Part shown: positions 8,575-18,098 of the stretch, in pieces | Layout of the letters: the number at the start of each line of letters is the position of its first letter | Numbering within the stretch: position 1 is the stretch's first letter | Assembly (NCBI RefSeq): GCF_018598185.1 | Contig: NZ_JAHESC010000001.1 | Coordinates: 186,001 to 250,000 of the forward strand | DNA length: 64,000 bases | Direction of reading: 5' to 3' | From: Dawidia soli | Lineage (GTDB): Bacteria > Bacteroidota > Bacteroidia > Cytophagales > Cyclobacteriaceae | The notes under the pieces: model-generated | What the model was told of the DNA's origin: nothing | Databases searched by the model: none | The model's input: the letters and a program-made list of their open reading frames with translations, nothing else | Program-made: the position numbers and the translations under genes

Positions 8575-8653
8575 AGATACTTTTTTATTAAACCGCAAAG
8601 AAAGGCAAATATTGTCAAATGTGCAGCCGAAAGCGGCAGGATGTAGCCTGGGG

Positions 8654-9526
8654 CTATTGCTGCTGTTTTTGCTGGCCCAGGTACAGGGCCAGCAGCACCA
8701 GGGCCGTACCGGCAAGTGTAAAAAGTGTCAGCGGCTCGTGTAGCAGGACGGCCGCATACAGGAAGCCGAACACCGGGCAGAGGTACAGCCAGAGCGAGGC
8801 CCGCACGGCGTCTGTCTTGAGCAGCCGCAGCCAGAGCTGCACGGCTCCGATCGATACGGGCACAATAAGCCAGGCAAGCGAAAGCCAGAAGGTAAGATCG
8901 AACCGGCTGGGCACCTTGTGCAACAGCCCGGCAAAGGGCGCAATCAGGATGCCGCCCAGGAATACCTGCCAGGCGTTGATCGTGGTGCGGGAAAGCTGCC
9001 AGTCCACGCCGGCATAATACACGGCGCCATACGAGTAGGCAACCATGCTGGCGGCCAGCAAGAGCATGCCCGTGGTGGTAGCCTGGCTGTCGCGCAGCAG
9101 CGGATAGGCCGCGATGATCACGCCCGCTACACCCAATGCAATGCTGAGCCACTCGATGCCTTTCACCCGGCGCTTCATCAGCAACGCCGACATGATACTA
9201 ATGAACAAAGGATTCAGGGCGATCGCCAATGTCGTGATACCGGGGGTGACGTGCTGCAAAGCCACGATAAAGAGGCCCAGGTATAAGGTGGTGTTCAGCG
9301 TGCCAAAAATGGTGAGCTGTACCCATTCCCGGCCTGCGGGCAGCCGGCTCTTCTCCACCAGGGATACATACGCCAGCAGAAGGGCTCCCGCCAGCAGAAA
9401 ACGCAGGGTGAAGAAAACGAGCGGCTCTGCGCCTTTCAGGCCAAACTTGCCGGCCACGGAGGCCGACGCCCATAACATCGAGAAAAGTAACCCGGTAAGA
9501 AGATAACGACGATCTGATGTACCCAT
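8654..9526 (-). CDS. EamA/DMT-family inner-membrane transporter
   Basis: 290 residues from MGTSDRRYLLTG; the extra 14 residues upstream are rich in Arg/Ser and poorly placed before a first helix. About ten hydrophobic helices in two EamA repeats: first repeat GLLFSMLWASASVAGKFGLK through the PGITTLAIALNPLF segment, second repeat LLLAASMVAYSYGAVYY to ALVLLALYLG, with the conserved EPLT near the end (LLHEPLTLFTL). Such proteins export or exchange metabolites; the substrate is unknown. It precedes the FKBP gene on the same strand. Confidence 0.9.
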   Translation of the reverse strand: MGTSDRRYLLTGLLFSMLWASASVAGKFGLKGAEPLVFFTLRFLLAGALLLAYVSLVEKSRLPAGREWVQLTIFGTLNTTLYLGLFIVALQHVTPGITTLAIALNPLFISIMSALLMKRRVKGIEWLSIALGVAGVIIAAYPLLRDSQATTTGMLLLAASMVAYSYGAVYYAGVDWQLSRTTINAWQVFLGGILIAPFAGLLHKVPSRFDLTFWLSLAWLIVPVSIGAVQLWLRLLKTDAVRASLWLYLCPVFGFLYAAVLLHEPLTLFTLAGTALVLLALYLGQQKQQQ

Positions 9527-9576
9527 ACTGCAAGAACCCCGCGGCGTCCGCATCGATAATGCGCGCAAGGTAAAAC

Positions 9577-9610
9577 AAAAAGTCCCGCTGGAAAACCTTC
9601 CGGCGGGACT
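9577..9610 (-). terminator. Rho-independent terminator after the Gfo/Idh/MocA gene
   Basis: Minus-strand stem AGTCCCGCCGGAAGG..CCAGCGGGACT followed by TTTTTG, about 35 bp beyond the oxidoreductase stop codon and before the EamA gene. Confidence 0.85.
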
Positions 9611-9644
9611 CTCCTATAGATTAGTCGCTGTTGGCGGGGCGCTT

Positions 9645-11105
9645 TCAGGCGCCCAGTTTCCAGCCCTGGCGGTATTCGCGTTTTACGAACTGGTTGGCAG
9701 CGTCGAAGTTAGTGATCTTCATGTTGGCGCCATCCCAGAGCAACTTGATGTTCCGGCCCGGGAAGTCGAACTGGTCGGGCTTGTCGGCCTTTGGCACGCG
9801 CACGTCGAAGCTGCGGATGGCGAGGTTGCCCATCAGTACCGTTTCGGTCAACGGACCGGCAATTTCAAACGGCGAGCTCACTTCCATCTTGCCGTAACCG
9901 GCCAGACAGGCTTCGACCCACTGTGCATAGTGGCCTTCGGCACCACCGGGTACGCGCTTGATGGTCTGCGGGGTTTTGTCTTCTTTATTCCGCGAGGTCG
10001 GCAGCAGCTTCGGGTCTGCACCGTACGTGCCGCACATCATCTTGCCTTTGCTGCCGATGAAGATCACGCCGTTGCCACCGTCGCCCATGATCTCGTTCGC
10101 GCCAAGCTCTTCGGGGCGCTCGGGTTGAATGCCACCGTCCATCCAGTGCATTTTTACCGTCTTGCCGTTCTTGCCGGGGAAGGTCAATACGGTATAGGAT
10201 GACGGCGGGCAGCTGTCGGGGAAATAGCCGCGTTTAAATTCATCGACGTAGACGCTTCCTACGCTGGCGGTTACGTCGGTAGGATATTGGAGGCCGAGTA
10301 CACGGAAGGGGGGTTCTACAATGTGGCAACCCATGTCGCCCAGGGCGCCCGTGCCGTAGTCCCACCAGCCGCGCCAGTTGAAGGGTACGAGCTTTTCAAC
10401 GTACTCCTTATACGGCGCTGTGCCCAGCCACAGGTCCCAGTCGAGGTCAGCGGGCACGGCGGTTTTTTTATCCGACCAGGCAATGCCTTGCGGCCATACG
10501 GGGCGGTTGGTCCAGCAGTACACCTCGTTGACTTCACCGATCAGGCCGGCCTGGTACCACTCCATCAGCTTGCGCACCCCGTCGCCGGACGCACCCTGGT
10601 TGCCCATCTGTGTTACCACCTTATATTTTTTGGCGGCTTCGGTCAGCATCCGGGCTTCGTAGATGTCGTGCGTCAGCGGCTTTTGTACATATACGTGTTT
10701 GCCCAGCTGCATGGCGGCCATGGCTTGCACGGCGTGGTTGTGGTCGGGTGTCGATACCGATACGGCGTCGATATGCTTGTGCTCTTTGTCGAGCATCTTG
10801 CGGAAGTCTTTATAGTATACGGCCTTCGGGAAAGCCTTCACCGAGTTGGCGGCGCGGCTGTCGTGCACGTCGCACAGATACGCGATCTCTGCTTTACCGC
10901 TTTTGGCGAAGCTGGCAATATCGCTTTGACCTTTGCCGCCCACACCGATGCCGGCGATGTAGAGCTTGTCGCTGGGCGCGCGATAACCTTGTCCACCCAA
11001 TACAAAACGGGGAACGATGGTAAACGCGGCGGCCGTCATACCGGCTGTTTTGATAAAGCTTCTCCGCGAGATAGCGGACGGGGGTGTTGACTTTTTCAGG
11101 GGCAT
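9645..11105 (-). CDS. Tat-exported Gfo/Idh/MocA-family oxidoreductase
   Basis: 486 residues from the start at 11105 (MPLKKSTPPSAISRRSFIK). The twin-arginine motif SRRSFIK and the hydrophobic stretch AGMTAAAFTIVP mark Tat export, common for this family in Bacteroidota. A Rossmann fold follows (IAGIGVGGKGQSDIAS), then DAVSVSTPDHNHA and VYVQKPLTHDIYEA, where QKP replaces the usual EKP. The C-terminal part carries GALGDMGCHIVEPP and GHYAQWVEACLAG. It probably oxidises or reduces a sugar or cyclitol with tightly bound NAD(P), in the periplasm. It is a single gene with its own terminator. The frame open further upstream overlaps yidD and is not coding. Confidence 0.9.
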   Translation of the reverse strand: MPLKKSTPPSAISRRSFIKTAGMTAAAFTIVPRFVLGGQGYRAPSDKLYIAGIGVGGKGQSDIASFAKSGKAEIAYLCDVHDSRAANSVKAFPKAVYYKDFRKMLDKEHKHIDAVSVSTPDHNHAVQAMAAMQLGKHVYVQKPLTHDIYEARMLTEAAKKYKVVTQMGNQGASGDGVRKLMEWYQAGLIGEVNEVYCWTNRPVWPQGIAWSDKKTAVPADLDWDLWLGTAPYKEYVEKLVPFNWRGWWDYGTGALGDMGCHIVEPPFRVLGLQYPTDVTASVGSVYVDEFKRGYFPDSCPPSSYTVLTFPGKNGKTVKMHWMDGGIQPERPEELGANEIMGDGGNGVIFIGSKGKMMCGTYGADPKLLPTSRNKEDKTPQTIKRVPGGAEGHYAQWVEACLAGYGKMEVSSPFEIAGPLTETVLMGNLAIRSFDVRVPKADKPDQFDFPGRNIKLLWDGANMKITNFDAANQFVKREYRQGWKLGA

Positions 11106-11226
11106 GATAATATCGTGATGGTTGTTTACAAAAAGAATTAACAGAACGATGATACGCCAAAAACGGGAGGGAGGCAAATTGAATTTGACCAACGGTACGA
11201 TCAACGGCCACGATGCCGGTGTCGCC

Positions 11227-11460
11227 TTACTGTGCTTCGTGGTTTTTCCGGGGCACCGGATCGTACCCGCTCGTGCCCCATGGGTGACACCGCGCAATGC
11301 GACGCAACCCCAGCCACACGCCTTTGAACACTCCCCACTCGCGAATGGCCTCGATGGCATACTGCGAACAGGTTGGCGTGTGCCGGCAGTTCGATCCCAA
11401 CAACGGGGATATAAAAAGCTGGTAGAACCGTATGGGCAATATAAAAAGCTTGCGCAGCAT
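11227..11460 (-). CDS. yidD: Membrane protein insertion efficiency factor YidD
   Basis: 77 residues from the ATG at 11460 ([14 protein letters not shown]); a TTG at 11469 would add three residues. Family hallmarks are the amphipathic N-terminal helix, [39 protein letters not shown] and GYDPVPRK, covering the whole protein. YidD is a small membrane-bound helper of YidC-dependent protein insertion. It is placed after cysS on the same strand, with the cysS terminator T-run overlapping its start, so expression probably depends on read-through or an own promoter. A 93-residue frame on the same strand in another phase is a shadow. Confidence 0.9.
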   Translation of the reverse strand: MLRKLFILPIRFYQLFISPLLGSNCRHTPTCSQYAIEAIREWGVFKGVWLGLRRIARCHPWGTSGYDPVPRKNHEAQ

Positions 11461-11467
11461 GGCCTTC

Positions 11468-11511
11468 AAAAAGAGAAAGCACAGCGGTAACGCCAGGCGT
11501 CGCCGCTGTGC
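11468..11511 (-). terminator. Rho-independent terminator after cysS, abutting yidD start
   Basis: Minus-strand stem GCACAGCGG / CCGCTGTGC (9 bp) with loop CGACGCCTGGCGTTA, followed by TTTCTCTTTTT. The T-run ends at the yidD start codon region. Confidence 0.75.
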
Positions 11512-11518
11512 GGTAATA

Positions 11519-13018
11519 TTATTCCAGTGTATAGCTCATCTCGCCTTCCTTGCCGTCCATCAGCTGGACGCCCAGCCTCTTGAGGTCGTCGCGGATGCGG
11601 TCTGACAGGGCATAGTTGCGGTCTTCCCGGGCCTTCTTGCGCAGGTCGATCAGCACGTGGATCACACCCTTCAGCAATTCGTGGTCGTGCTCCTGCTCTT
11701 CGCGCAAACCGAGCACGTCTTCCATGACGGCGGTATAGGTCTTTTTAAATGTTTGGAAGCTTTCTTCCGACACGCTCTTGAGTGACAGGTTGCCCGACTT
11801 CATGTCGTTGATGCGCGACGCCATTTCAAACAGCACGGCCAATGTTTTGGCGGTGTTGAAGTCGTCGCTCATGTTGGTATAGGCGTCGGTCACCAGCTTG
11901 TCGAGGTCGCTGTTGCCGGTCGCGGCACCGCCGCCCGGATGGTTCATCTTTTTGATAATGCCCAGGGCGTTGGATAATTTCCGGAAGCCTTTCTCGGCCG
12001 CGTTGAGCGCTTCGTTCGAGAAGTCCAGCGTGCTGGAGTAATGCGATTGCAGCATGAAGAAGCGCACGGTCATCGGACCGTAGCCACGCTCCAGCATGGG
12101 GTGGTCACCGGTGAACAACTGACGTGGCAGGAACGAGTTGCCGAGGGACTTGCTCATCTTCTGACCGTTTACCGTTAGCATATTGGAGTGCATCCAGTAG
12201 TTGGCGGGAGCCTTGCCGTGGGCGCCGACCGCTTGTGCGATCTCGCATTCGTGGTGGGGGAACTTGAGGTCCATGCCGCCGCCGTGTATATCGAACGTCT
12301 CGCCGAGGTACTTCGTGCTCATCACGGTACATTCGATGTGCCAGCCCGGAAAACCTTCGCCCCACGGGGAGGGCCAGCGCATGATGTGATACGGCGACGC
12401 TTTTTTCCACAGGGCGAAGTCGATCTTGTTACGTTTTTCGTCCTGGCTGTCGAGCTTGCGCCCGCTTTCCATCAGGTCTTCTATGACGCGGCCCGACAAG
12501 ATGCCGTAGTGGTTGTTTTTATCGTAGGCCAGCACGTCAAAATATACCGAGCCATTAACCTCATACGCCAGGCCGAGGTCGATAAGCTTTTGCGTGATCT
12601 GGATCTGTTCGACGATGTGCCCGGTAGCCGACGGTTCGATGCTGGGCGGCAGGATGTTAAACTGGCGCGATACTTCGTGAAAACCCTCGGTATAATGCTT
12701 CACTACTTCCATGGGCTCGAGCTGCTCCAGGCGTGCTTTCTTGGAGATCTTGTCTTCACCTTCGTCGGCGTCGTTCTCCAGGTGGCCGACGTCGGTGATG
12801 TTGCGTACGTAACGCACTTTATAGCCGAGGTGGCGGAAATAGCGGGATACTATATCAAAGGTTAAGAAGGTTCGGACGTTGCCCAGGTGCACATCGTTAT
12901 AGACGGTAGGTCCGCAGACGTACATGCCGACGTGGCCGGGATTGACGGGTGTGAAAAGTTCTTTTTTACCTCCCAGGGAATTCGATAGGTGGACGGGGTA
13001 TTTATCGTAAAGCTCCAT
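11519..13018 (-). CDS. cysS: Cysteinyl-tRNA synthetase
   Basis: 499 residues, full length for the class I enzyme that charges tRNA-Cys. The HIGH-like signature is HLGN (44-47), the zinc-binding Cys35 lies in [10 protein letters not shown], further zinc ligands are in [10 protein letters not shown] and [10 protein letters not shown], and the KMSKS loop is [13 protein letters not shown] near residue 285. The C-terminal DALR-type anticodon region ends in a short tail. Cytoplasmic and essential. Start [13 protein letters not shown] is supported by homology at residue 1. It is the first gene of a short minus-strand unit ending at the terminator next to yidD. Confidence 0.97.
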   Translation of the reverse strand: MELYDKYPVHLSNSLGGKKELFTPVNPGHVGMYVCGPTVYNDVHLGNVRTFLTFDIVSRYFRHLGYKVRYVRNITDVGHLENDADEGEDKISKKARLEQLEPMEVVKHYTEGFHEVSRQFNILPPSIEPSATGHIVEQIQITQKLIDLGLAYEVNGSVYFDVLAYDKNNHYGILSGRVIEDLMESGRKLDSQDEKRNKIDFALWKKASPYHIMRWPSPWGEGFPGWHIECTVMSTKYLGETFDIHGGGMDLKFPHHECEIAQAVGAHGKAPANYWMHSNMLTVNGQKMSKSLGNSFLPRQLFTGDHPMLERGYGPMTVRFFMLQSHYSSTLDFSNEALNAAEKGFRKLSNALGIIKKMNHPGGGAATGNSDLDKLVTDAYTNMSDDFNTAKTLAVLFEMASRINDMKSGNLSLKSVSEESFQTFKKTYTAVMEDVLGLREEQEHDHELLKGVIHVLIDLRKKAREDRNYALSDRIRDDLKRLGVQLMDGKEGEMSYTLE

Positions 13019-13510
13019 AACTAAAAATCGGCCGAAAATACTTATTTAATATGTAGGTGCCCAATCTGGACATTTGCGGACAGTTATCGCTTACGTTTCC
13101 GGTAATTTTTTGTTGGGAAATGGTTTCTACAGGGGAAAATCTGACACCTGCGGCGGTCTCGTGCTTTTTTGGCTCAATAGAAAGCATTCATGCCGGTATG
13201 TTCGCGTGCACATTATCCATGTTGTCGGAAACGTGCCGATTCTGGCGCAAAACACGGCATTTTATTTCTTAATAGTGGATGTTGTCCCAAATTGAATCAA
13301 TAACCGACTAGCAAACGCTTGCGCAACAACTTTCACAAACGGATTCGGAAACGTTTGTGGTAACGTTTACTAAAGTATTTTTTCGGCTTTTTACTTACAT
13401 GAAAGGTGAAATATTTACTTTCGAAATAGTATGATTTCCGAAACGAAATTCTGGAGCAGGGTTTTGAATCGAAATTTTCACCTAAATCAATTAACCCAAA
13501 CGTAAACCTT
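13019..13510. other. 492-bp regulatory intergenic region between cysS and the susCD locus
   Basis: Holds no credible gene. Its right end carries the 12-bp operator-like array (13311-13370). Weaker ACGTTT-type half sites occur near 13091-13100 and 13227-13237. A possible -7 element TACTTTCG (one mismatch to TAnnTTTG) is at 13416-13423, without a good -33 partner. Confidence 0.6.
13311..13370. promoter_or_regulatory. Array of LacI-type operator-like 12-mers upstream of the susCD locus
   Basis: Four 12-bp units centred on CG: GCAAACGCTTGC (13311-13322), ACAAACGGATTC (13335-13346), GGAAACGTTTGT (13347-13358) and GGTAACGTTTAC (13359-13370). The last three are contiguous and the first is exactly one unit further away, so all share one 12-bp register. 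AAACGTTT-centred palindromes are typical of LacI-family operators. The nearest downstream gene starts 140 bp away on the plus strand. No LacI gene is in the window. Function is inferred. Confidence 0.5.
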
Positions 13511-14821
13511 ATGATGAAAAGATTTACTCCTTTTCTGTTTGCCTGTGCCGCGGCCTTGCTGCTGATCAGGTGCGACGACGACGAGGCATCTTCTCCTCCG
13601 AAAACCACCTTCACGGTGGACAAAACCTCCGGCCTGGCCAATGATACCGAGTTCACTTTTGTGGTGGACGAGGTAAATGCAGGCGACATTTCTCTACTAC
13701 CGTACGGTACCGAACGCCCCAATCTGGGTGGGATCCGCATCACCAACTTTAAGGATGGTAAGGCGACGGTGACGTTCAAGTATGAAGAGGTCGGAACGTT
13801 CGAGGCGGTGGTAGTGACCAACAACCACAGCGCGGATGGAGAAAGTGTCAAATCAACATTTTCGGACCCAAAGACTGTAACGATCACCAGCAATCGTAAT
13901 GAGATCTCTGACTTCTCATTCGAGAAGAGTACAAGCACCGAGATCGATCAGGCTGCGCGGACGATCACAGTCGTGGTGCCATATGGTACGGACGTGACAA
14001 AGCTGAAGGCCAAGTTTACAGCAAGTTCCTTCTCTACCGTGACCGTGGGCGGCACGGCACAAACGAGCGACGGTACGACAAACGATTTCACCAACCCGGT
14101 TGTCTATACTGTCGAAGCCAACGATGGCACTACCGTGAATTACACCGTTACGGTAGATGTCACACCGGTCGAGCAGACGTTTGACGTTAAGGCTGCTACC
14201 GGCAAAGTGCTGGAAGGCGACCTCAAAGACAAAGTGCTGACCGGTGCGGTCGACAACGACAATCACACCATCGTGCTCTATGGTCCGGCCGGCGCACCCG
14301 CCACGGCCTTCGACAAGATCTCCTTGAACTATGAAATGGCCGGCAAATTCTCCTACCTCAAGTTTGCCGATAAAAAGCTCAAGCAGGACACTGAGTTCGA
14401 CCTGAATCCGGACGCAGCTACGGTAGAGGCTTATTCACAAGACTCGCTGGGTACCGGCGGCACACAGGACTATAGGGTCTATGCCACCGACGCACCGAAG
14501 CTGAATTTCCGGTTTCCCAGCCTCGTCCCCCCGGTAGAAGGTACCGTCGAAGACTTTACCGTCACGCTGAAGGTGTTAAAGATCGCCGGCACGGAATTCT
14601 CCACCGAGGCGTGGATTGAAGAACTGCCTGCCGGCGTTACTGCTTCGGCGAATGACCTCGAGTATCAGGATGCCAACGGCAACTGGGTGCCCTTCGCGCA
14701 AGGTGACATGGTAGACTATGCCAAGAACGTAACGTTCCGGCTGCCTGTGACCGACAGTCGTCTGGATGGTGGTGTAACGTATTGGGCCACTTACAAAGTC
14801 AGTGTTCTTTACCTCCAATAA
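13511..14821 (+). CDS. Surface lipoprotein with DUF5018-like beta-sandwich, first gene of susCD locus
   Basis: 436 residues. The N terminus MMKRFTPFLFACAAALLLIRC is a lipoprotein-like signal, but Arg precedes Cys21, an atypical lipobox. The cysteine is followed by DDDE, the acidic surface-export pattern. Residues about 135-225 (IDQAARTITVVVPYGTDVTK, then YTVEANDGTTVNYTVTV) match bacterial surface domains of the DUF5018 type; residues 35-125 look like an Ig/PKD-type domain. It is the first gene before SusC and SusD, 18 bp apart, and probably binds or presents the same ligand at the surface. No enzymatic motif seen. Confidence 0.75.
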   Translation: MMKRFTPFLFACAAALLLIRCDDDEASSPPKTTFTVDKTSGLANDTEFTFVVDEVNAGDISLLPYGTERPNLGGIRITNFKDGKATVTFKYEEVGTFEAVVVTNNHSADGESVKSTFSDPKTVTITSNRNEISDFSFEKSTSTEIDQAARTITVVVPYGTDVTKLKAKFTASSFSTVTVGGTAQTSDGTTNDFTNPVVYTVEANDGTTVNYTVTVDVTPVEQTFDVKAATGKVLEGDLKDKVLTGAVDNDNHTIVLYGPAGAPATAFDKISLNYEMAGKFSYLKFADKKLKQDTEFDLNPDAATVEAYSQDSLGTGGTQDYRVYATDAPKLNFRFPSLVPPVEGTVEDFTVTLKVLKIAGTEFSTEAWIEELPAGVTASANDLEYQDANGNWVPFAQGDMVDYAKNVTFRLPVTDSRLDGGVTYWATYKVSVLYLQ

Positions 14822-14839
14822 CCCAAACCTGAGCGAACG

Positions 14840-17800
14840 ATGAAAAATCTTTATATCTTATGGTTGCGCGTCACCCTGGTGATAGGGTTGATGAGCGCGG
14901 CCGGTGTGCTCTACGCACAGAAGTCGGTCTCCGGAACGATCCTGGATGAGGCCGGCGCCCCGATTCCCGGGGTAAGCATTCTTGAAAAAGGTACAACCAA
15001 CGGTACCACCAGTGACACCGACGGTAAGTATACTTTAACCTTGCGCACGGACAATCCCGTGCTGACGTTCTCCTTCATCGGTTATCAATCACAGGAGGTA
15101 TCGGTCGATAACCGCACGTCGATTGCGATCTCCATGAATCCCGATGTAGCGTCCCTCGAAGAAGTCGTGGTGACGGGTTATACAACGGAACGGAAGCAGG
15201 ATATCGTCGCCGCCGTATCGACACTGTCGAATAAGAACACAACAGCGATTCCGATCCCGAACGTGGAGCAGGCGATCCAGGGACGCGTGGCCGGTGTGCA
15301 AGTGATCACCTCGGGTCAGCCCGGTGCTACCAGCCAGGTGCGTATTCGCGGCTATGGTTCGTTCACAAACAATACGCCGCTGTATATCGTAGACGGTGTA
15401 CCCACCTTTAACGTCGACAACCTGAACCCGAACGACATCGAGTCTACTACGGTGTTGAAAGACGCAGGTGCGGCCTCCATCTATGGTGCGCGTGCTGCGT
15501 CGGGCGTTGTGGTGTATACGACCAAGCATGGCAAGCCTGACGGCACCATTAAGGTGAGCTACGACATGAGCGTCGGTTTGAACTTTCCCGGCAAGGGTAT
15601 TGAGCTGCTCAACCCGCAGCAAACCGCTGAAAAGACCTGGGAGGCGTTCCGCAATGCAGGCCAGGATACCAAGCACCCGCAATATGGCGACGGCGCTACG
15701 CCTGTGCTGCCGGACTATATCAACGTTGCCGTGCAAGATGATAAAGGCAACTGGTCTGTGGCTGCCGGAGTGAACGAAGGTGACCCGCGCATTGCCATTG
15801 CCCGTGAAAACTACAACGTGGATTTCGACAAAGGTTCGATCAGACAAGTCGTGCGTGCGAACAAGGAAGGTACCGACTGGTACGACGAAATGACCCGCGT
15901 GGCCCCCGTTACGCGCCATTCCCTCGGCTTGTCGGGTGGCAACGAACGCAGCCACTATTACATGGGGCTCGGCTATTACAACCAGCAGGGTATTGCCATC
16001 AACCAATACCTCAAACGCTATACTGCTCGTTTTAACTCGGAGTTCAAACCGGCGTCTATCATACGCATCGGCGAAAACCTGCAGGTAACGTATCGCGATA
16101 ACCCGCAGATCGGTGACCCGCAAAGCGAGAACCAGCTGAACATGGCATACCGGATGAATCCGATCATCCCGGTCTACGACGAGTTTGGTGGATGGGCCGG
16201 CACGGCCGCGCCAGGCTTGAACAACCCGGCCAACCCCGTGGCCAGCTTGAAACGCCTGAGCAAAGATTACAACCAGCAAACGGCCTGGGGCCTGTTCGGC
16301 AATGCTTACGCCGAAGTAGATGTATTGAAGAACCTGACGGTGCGTACATCGTTTGGTGGTTCGCTGGCGAGCGGCTATGCCATGCAGTTCGGTTTCCGCA
16401 CGTATGAGAACTCCGAAAACAACGGTGCGTACTCGATCAACGAGGCTGGTTTCTATGGTGCCAACTGGATCTGGACCAATACGGTGAATTACAACCTGAA
16501 GCTCGACGAGCACAGCTTCAAAGTGCTCGTGGGGTATGAAGCGATCAAAGATCCGGCCCGTGGCCGTTTCATCAACGGTGTAGGTCTGAACCCGTTCAGT
16601 ATCGACCCGAACTACATCAGCATTTCGAACTCGTCGTCTACCGGTCGCCAGGTGAACAGCGGCCCGCAAGGCACTTCGCGTACCCTGGTGTCTGAGTTCG
16701 GTAAACTGGACTACAACTTCCAGGAGAAATACTATGCCAGCTTCACGCTGCGTCACGACGGCTCGTCGGCCTTTGGTAGCGAAAAACGCTTTGGTTACTT
16801 CCCCTCTATCACGGCTGCGTGGCGGATCTCGCAAGAAAGCTTTATGCAGGGTCTCACATTCCTGGACGACCTGAAAATACGCGGTGGCTGGGGTATCATG
16901 GGTAACCAGAACATCAATCCTACCAACCAGTATACGCTGTATGGTGGTAACCCTTCGGTGGGTTACGACATCAACGGTGCCAACAGCTCGGTATCACCGG
17001 GTATTATACCGCTGCAGATCGGTAACCCTACCGGTAAGTGGGAGAAAAACATCACCACCAACGTCGGCCTGGATGCAACCCTCATGAAAGGTACCCTCGA
17101 AATCGTGTTGGACGTATGGCGCAAGAAAACCGAAGACCTGCTGTATAACCCAGCCTTTGCGGCGACCGGCGGTGTGTTCTCGCAATATCCTTTCGTGAAC
17201 GTAGGTAGTATCGACAACCGCGGTGTGGATCTGCAGATCATCAAACGCCAGCGTGTGAATACCGACCTCGACTTCGTGGTGGAAGGTAATATCGGCTTTA
17301 TCCACAACGAGATCAAAACCATTGCCGACGGCCTCGACTTCTTCGACAACGGTACGTACCGGAACCTGACCTTCGTGCGCAACGCGGTAGGTCAGAGCTT
17401 GTCGTCTTTCTATGGTTATAAAACCATCGGGTTCTTCCAGGACGCCGAAGACGTGGCGAATTCGCCGAAGCAGGATGGTGCCGGCCCGGGCCGCTTTAAG
17501 TTTGCCGACATCAACGGCGACAACCGCATCGATCCCAACGACCGGGTATACATGGGCACGCCGATCCCTAAATTCACCTACGGTCTGAACATCATGGCAA
17601 ACTACAAGGCTTTCACCCTGGAAGCGTTCTTCTACGGTAAAGCGGGTAACGACATCGTAAACTTCTCGAAGTGGTTCACCGATTTCTATCCTTCTTTCTC
17701 GGGTGCTGCCATCGGAGAGCGCACACTCGGCTCGTGGACGCCGGAGAACAGAGGTGCCGACACGCCGATCTTCGAAAACGTCTCGAACTTCAGTACCAAC

Positions 17801-18070
17801 ACCCAGGCTAACTCCTGGTACGTGGAAAGCGGTGCGTATATGCGGATGAAGAACCTGCAGCTGACCTACAACGTGCCGCTGCAGCTGCTCGACCGTGCCC
17901 GCATCAAACAACTGAAGGTATACCTGCAGGCCGTGAACCTGTTTACGATCACCAAGTATCAGGGCAAAGATCCTGAGATCGCTTCCAGTGTCGACACGAC
18001 CCTGGGTATCGACGTGGGTAACTACCCAGCTACGCGGATCTATTCTCTGGGCATCAACCTGGGGCTTTAA
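14840..18070 (+). CDS. SusC/RagA-family TonB-linked outer-membrane transporter
   Basis: 1076 residues. Signal peptide to VLYAQ, carboxypeptidase-like domain KSVSGTILDEAGAPIPGVSI (about 28-105), then the SusC signature SLEEVVVTGY, plug domain with PNVEQAIQGRVAGVQVI and VRIRGYGSFTNNTPLYIVDG, and DAGAASIYGARAASGVV. The barrel runs to the C terminus, ending SLGINLGL. With the following SusD it forms the lidded importer that takes up glycans or peptides with energy from TonB-ExbBD. It starts 18 bp after the lipoprotein gene and 28 bp before susD, so one operon. The ligand cannot be named: no glycoside hydrolase is nearby. Confidence 0.95.
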   Translation: MKNLYILWLRVTLVIGLMSAAGVLYAQKSVSGTILDEAGAPIPGVSILEKGTTNGTTSDTDGKYTLTLRTDNPVLTFSFIGYQSQEVSVDNRTSIAISMNPDVASLEEVVVTGYTTERKQDIVAAVSTLSNKNTTAIPIPNVEQAIQGRVAGVQVITSGQPGATSQVRIRGYGSFTNNTPLYIVDGVPTFNVDNLNPNDIESTTVLKDAGAASIYGARAASGVVVYTTKHGKPDGTIKVSYDMSVGLNFPGKGIELLNPQQTAEKTWEAFRNAGQDTKHPQYGDGATPVLPDYINVAVQDDKGNWSVAAGVNEGDPRIAIARENYNVDFDKGSIRQVVRANKEGTDWYDEMTRVAPVTRHSLGLSGGNERSHYYMGLGYYNQQGIAINQYLKRYTARFNSEFKPASIIRIGENLQVTYRDNPQIGDPQSENQLNMAYRMNPIIPVYDEFGGWAGTAAPGLNNPANPVASLKRLSKDYNQQTAWGLFGNAYAEVDVLKNLTVRTSFGGSLASGYAMQFGFRTYENSENNGAYSINEAGFYGANWIWTNTVNYNLKLDEHSFKVLVGYEAIKDPARGRFINGVGLNPFSIDPNYISISNSSSTGRQVNSGPQGTSRTLVSEFGKLDYNFQEKYYASFTLRHDGSSAFGSEKRFGYFPSITAAWRISQESFMQGLTFLDDLKIRGGWGIMGNQNINPTNQYTLYGGNPSVGYDINGANSSVSPGIIPLQIGNPTGKWEKNITTNVGLDATLMKGTLEIVLDVWRKKTEDLLYNPAFAATGGVFSQYPFVNVGSIDNRGVDLQIIKRQRVNTDLDFVVEGNIGFIHNEIKTIADGLDFFDNGTYRNLTFVRNAVGQSLSSFYGYKTIGFFQDAEDVANSPKQDGAGPGRFKFADINGDNRIDPNDRVYMGTPIPKFTYGLNIMANYKAFTLEAFFYGKAGNDIVNFSKWFTDFYPSFSGAAIGERTLGSWTPENRGADTPIFENVSNFSTNTQANSWYVESGAYMRMKNLQLTYNVPLQLLDRARIKQLKVYLQAVNLFTITKYQGKDPEIASSVDTTLGIDVGNYPATRIYSLGINLGL

Positions 18071-18098
18071 TTGACAGACGACTTTAACAGAAATTGCT

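Noticed and set aside
11201-11482. 93-residue alternative frame over yidD
   Set aside because: YidD is clearly encoded in the other phase with all family motifs.
13333-13938. 201-residue minus-strand frame over the operator array and the lipoprotein start
   Set aside because: It runs through the regulatory region and antisense to the lipoprotein gene, with unlike composition (Ser/Thr-rich, no start context).
15089-16834. 581-codon open frame antisense to susC
   Set aside because: It lies entirely opposite a certain susC; high GC at third positions leaves the antisense frame open. The translation has no domain, signal or sensible composition.
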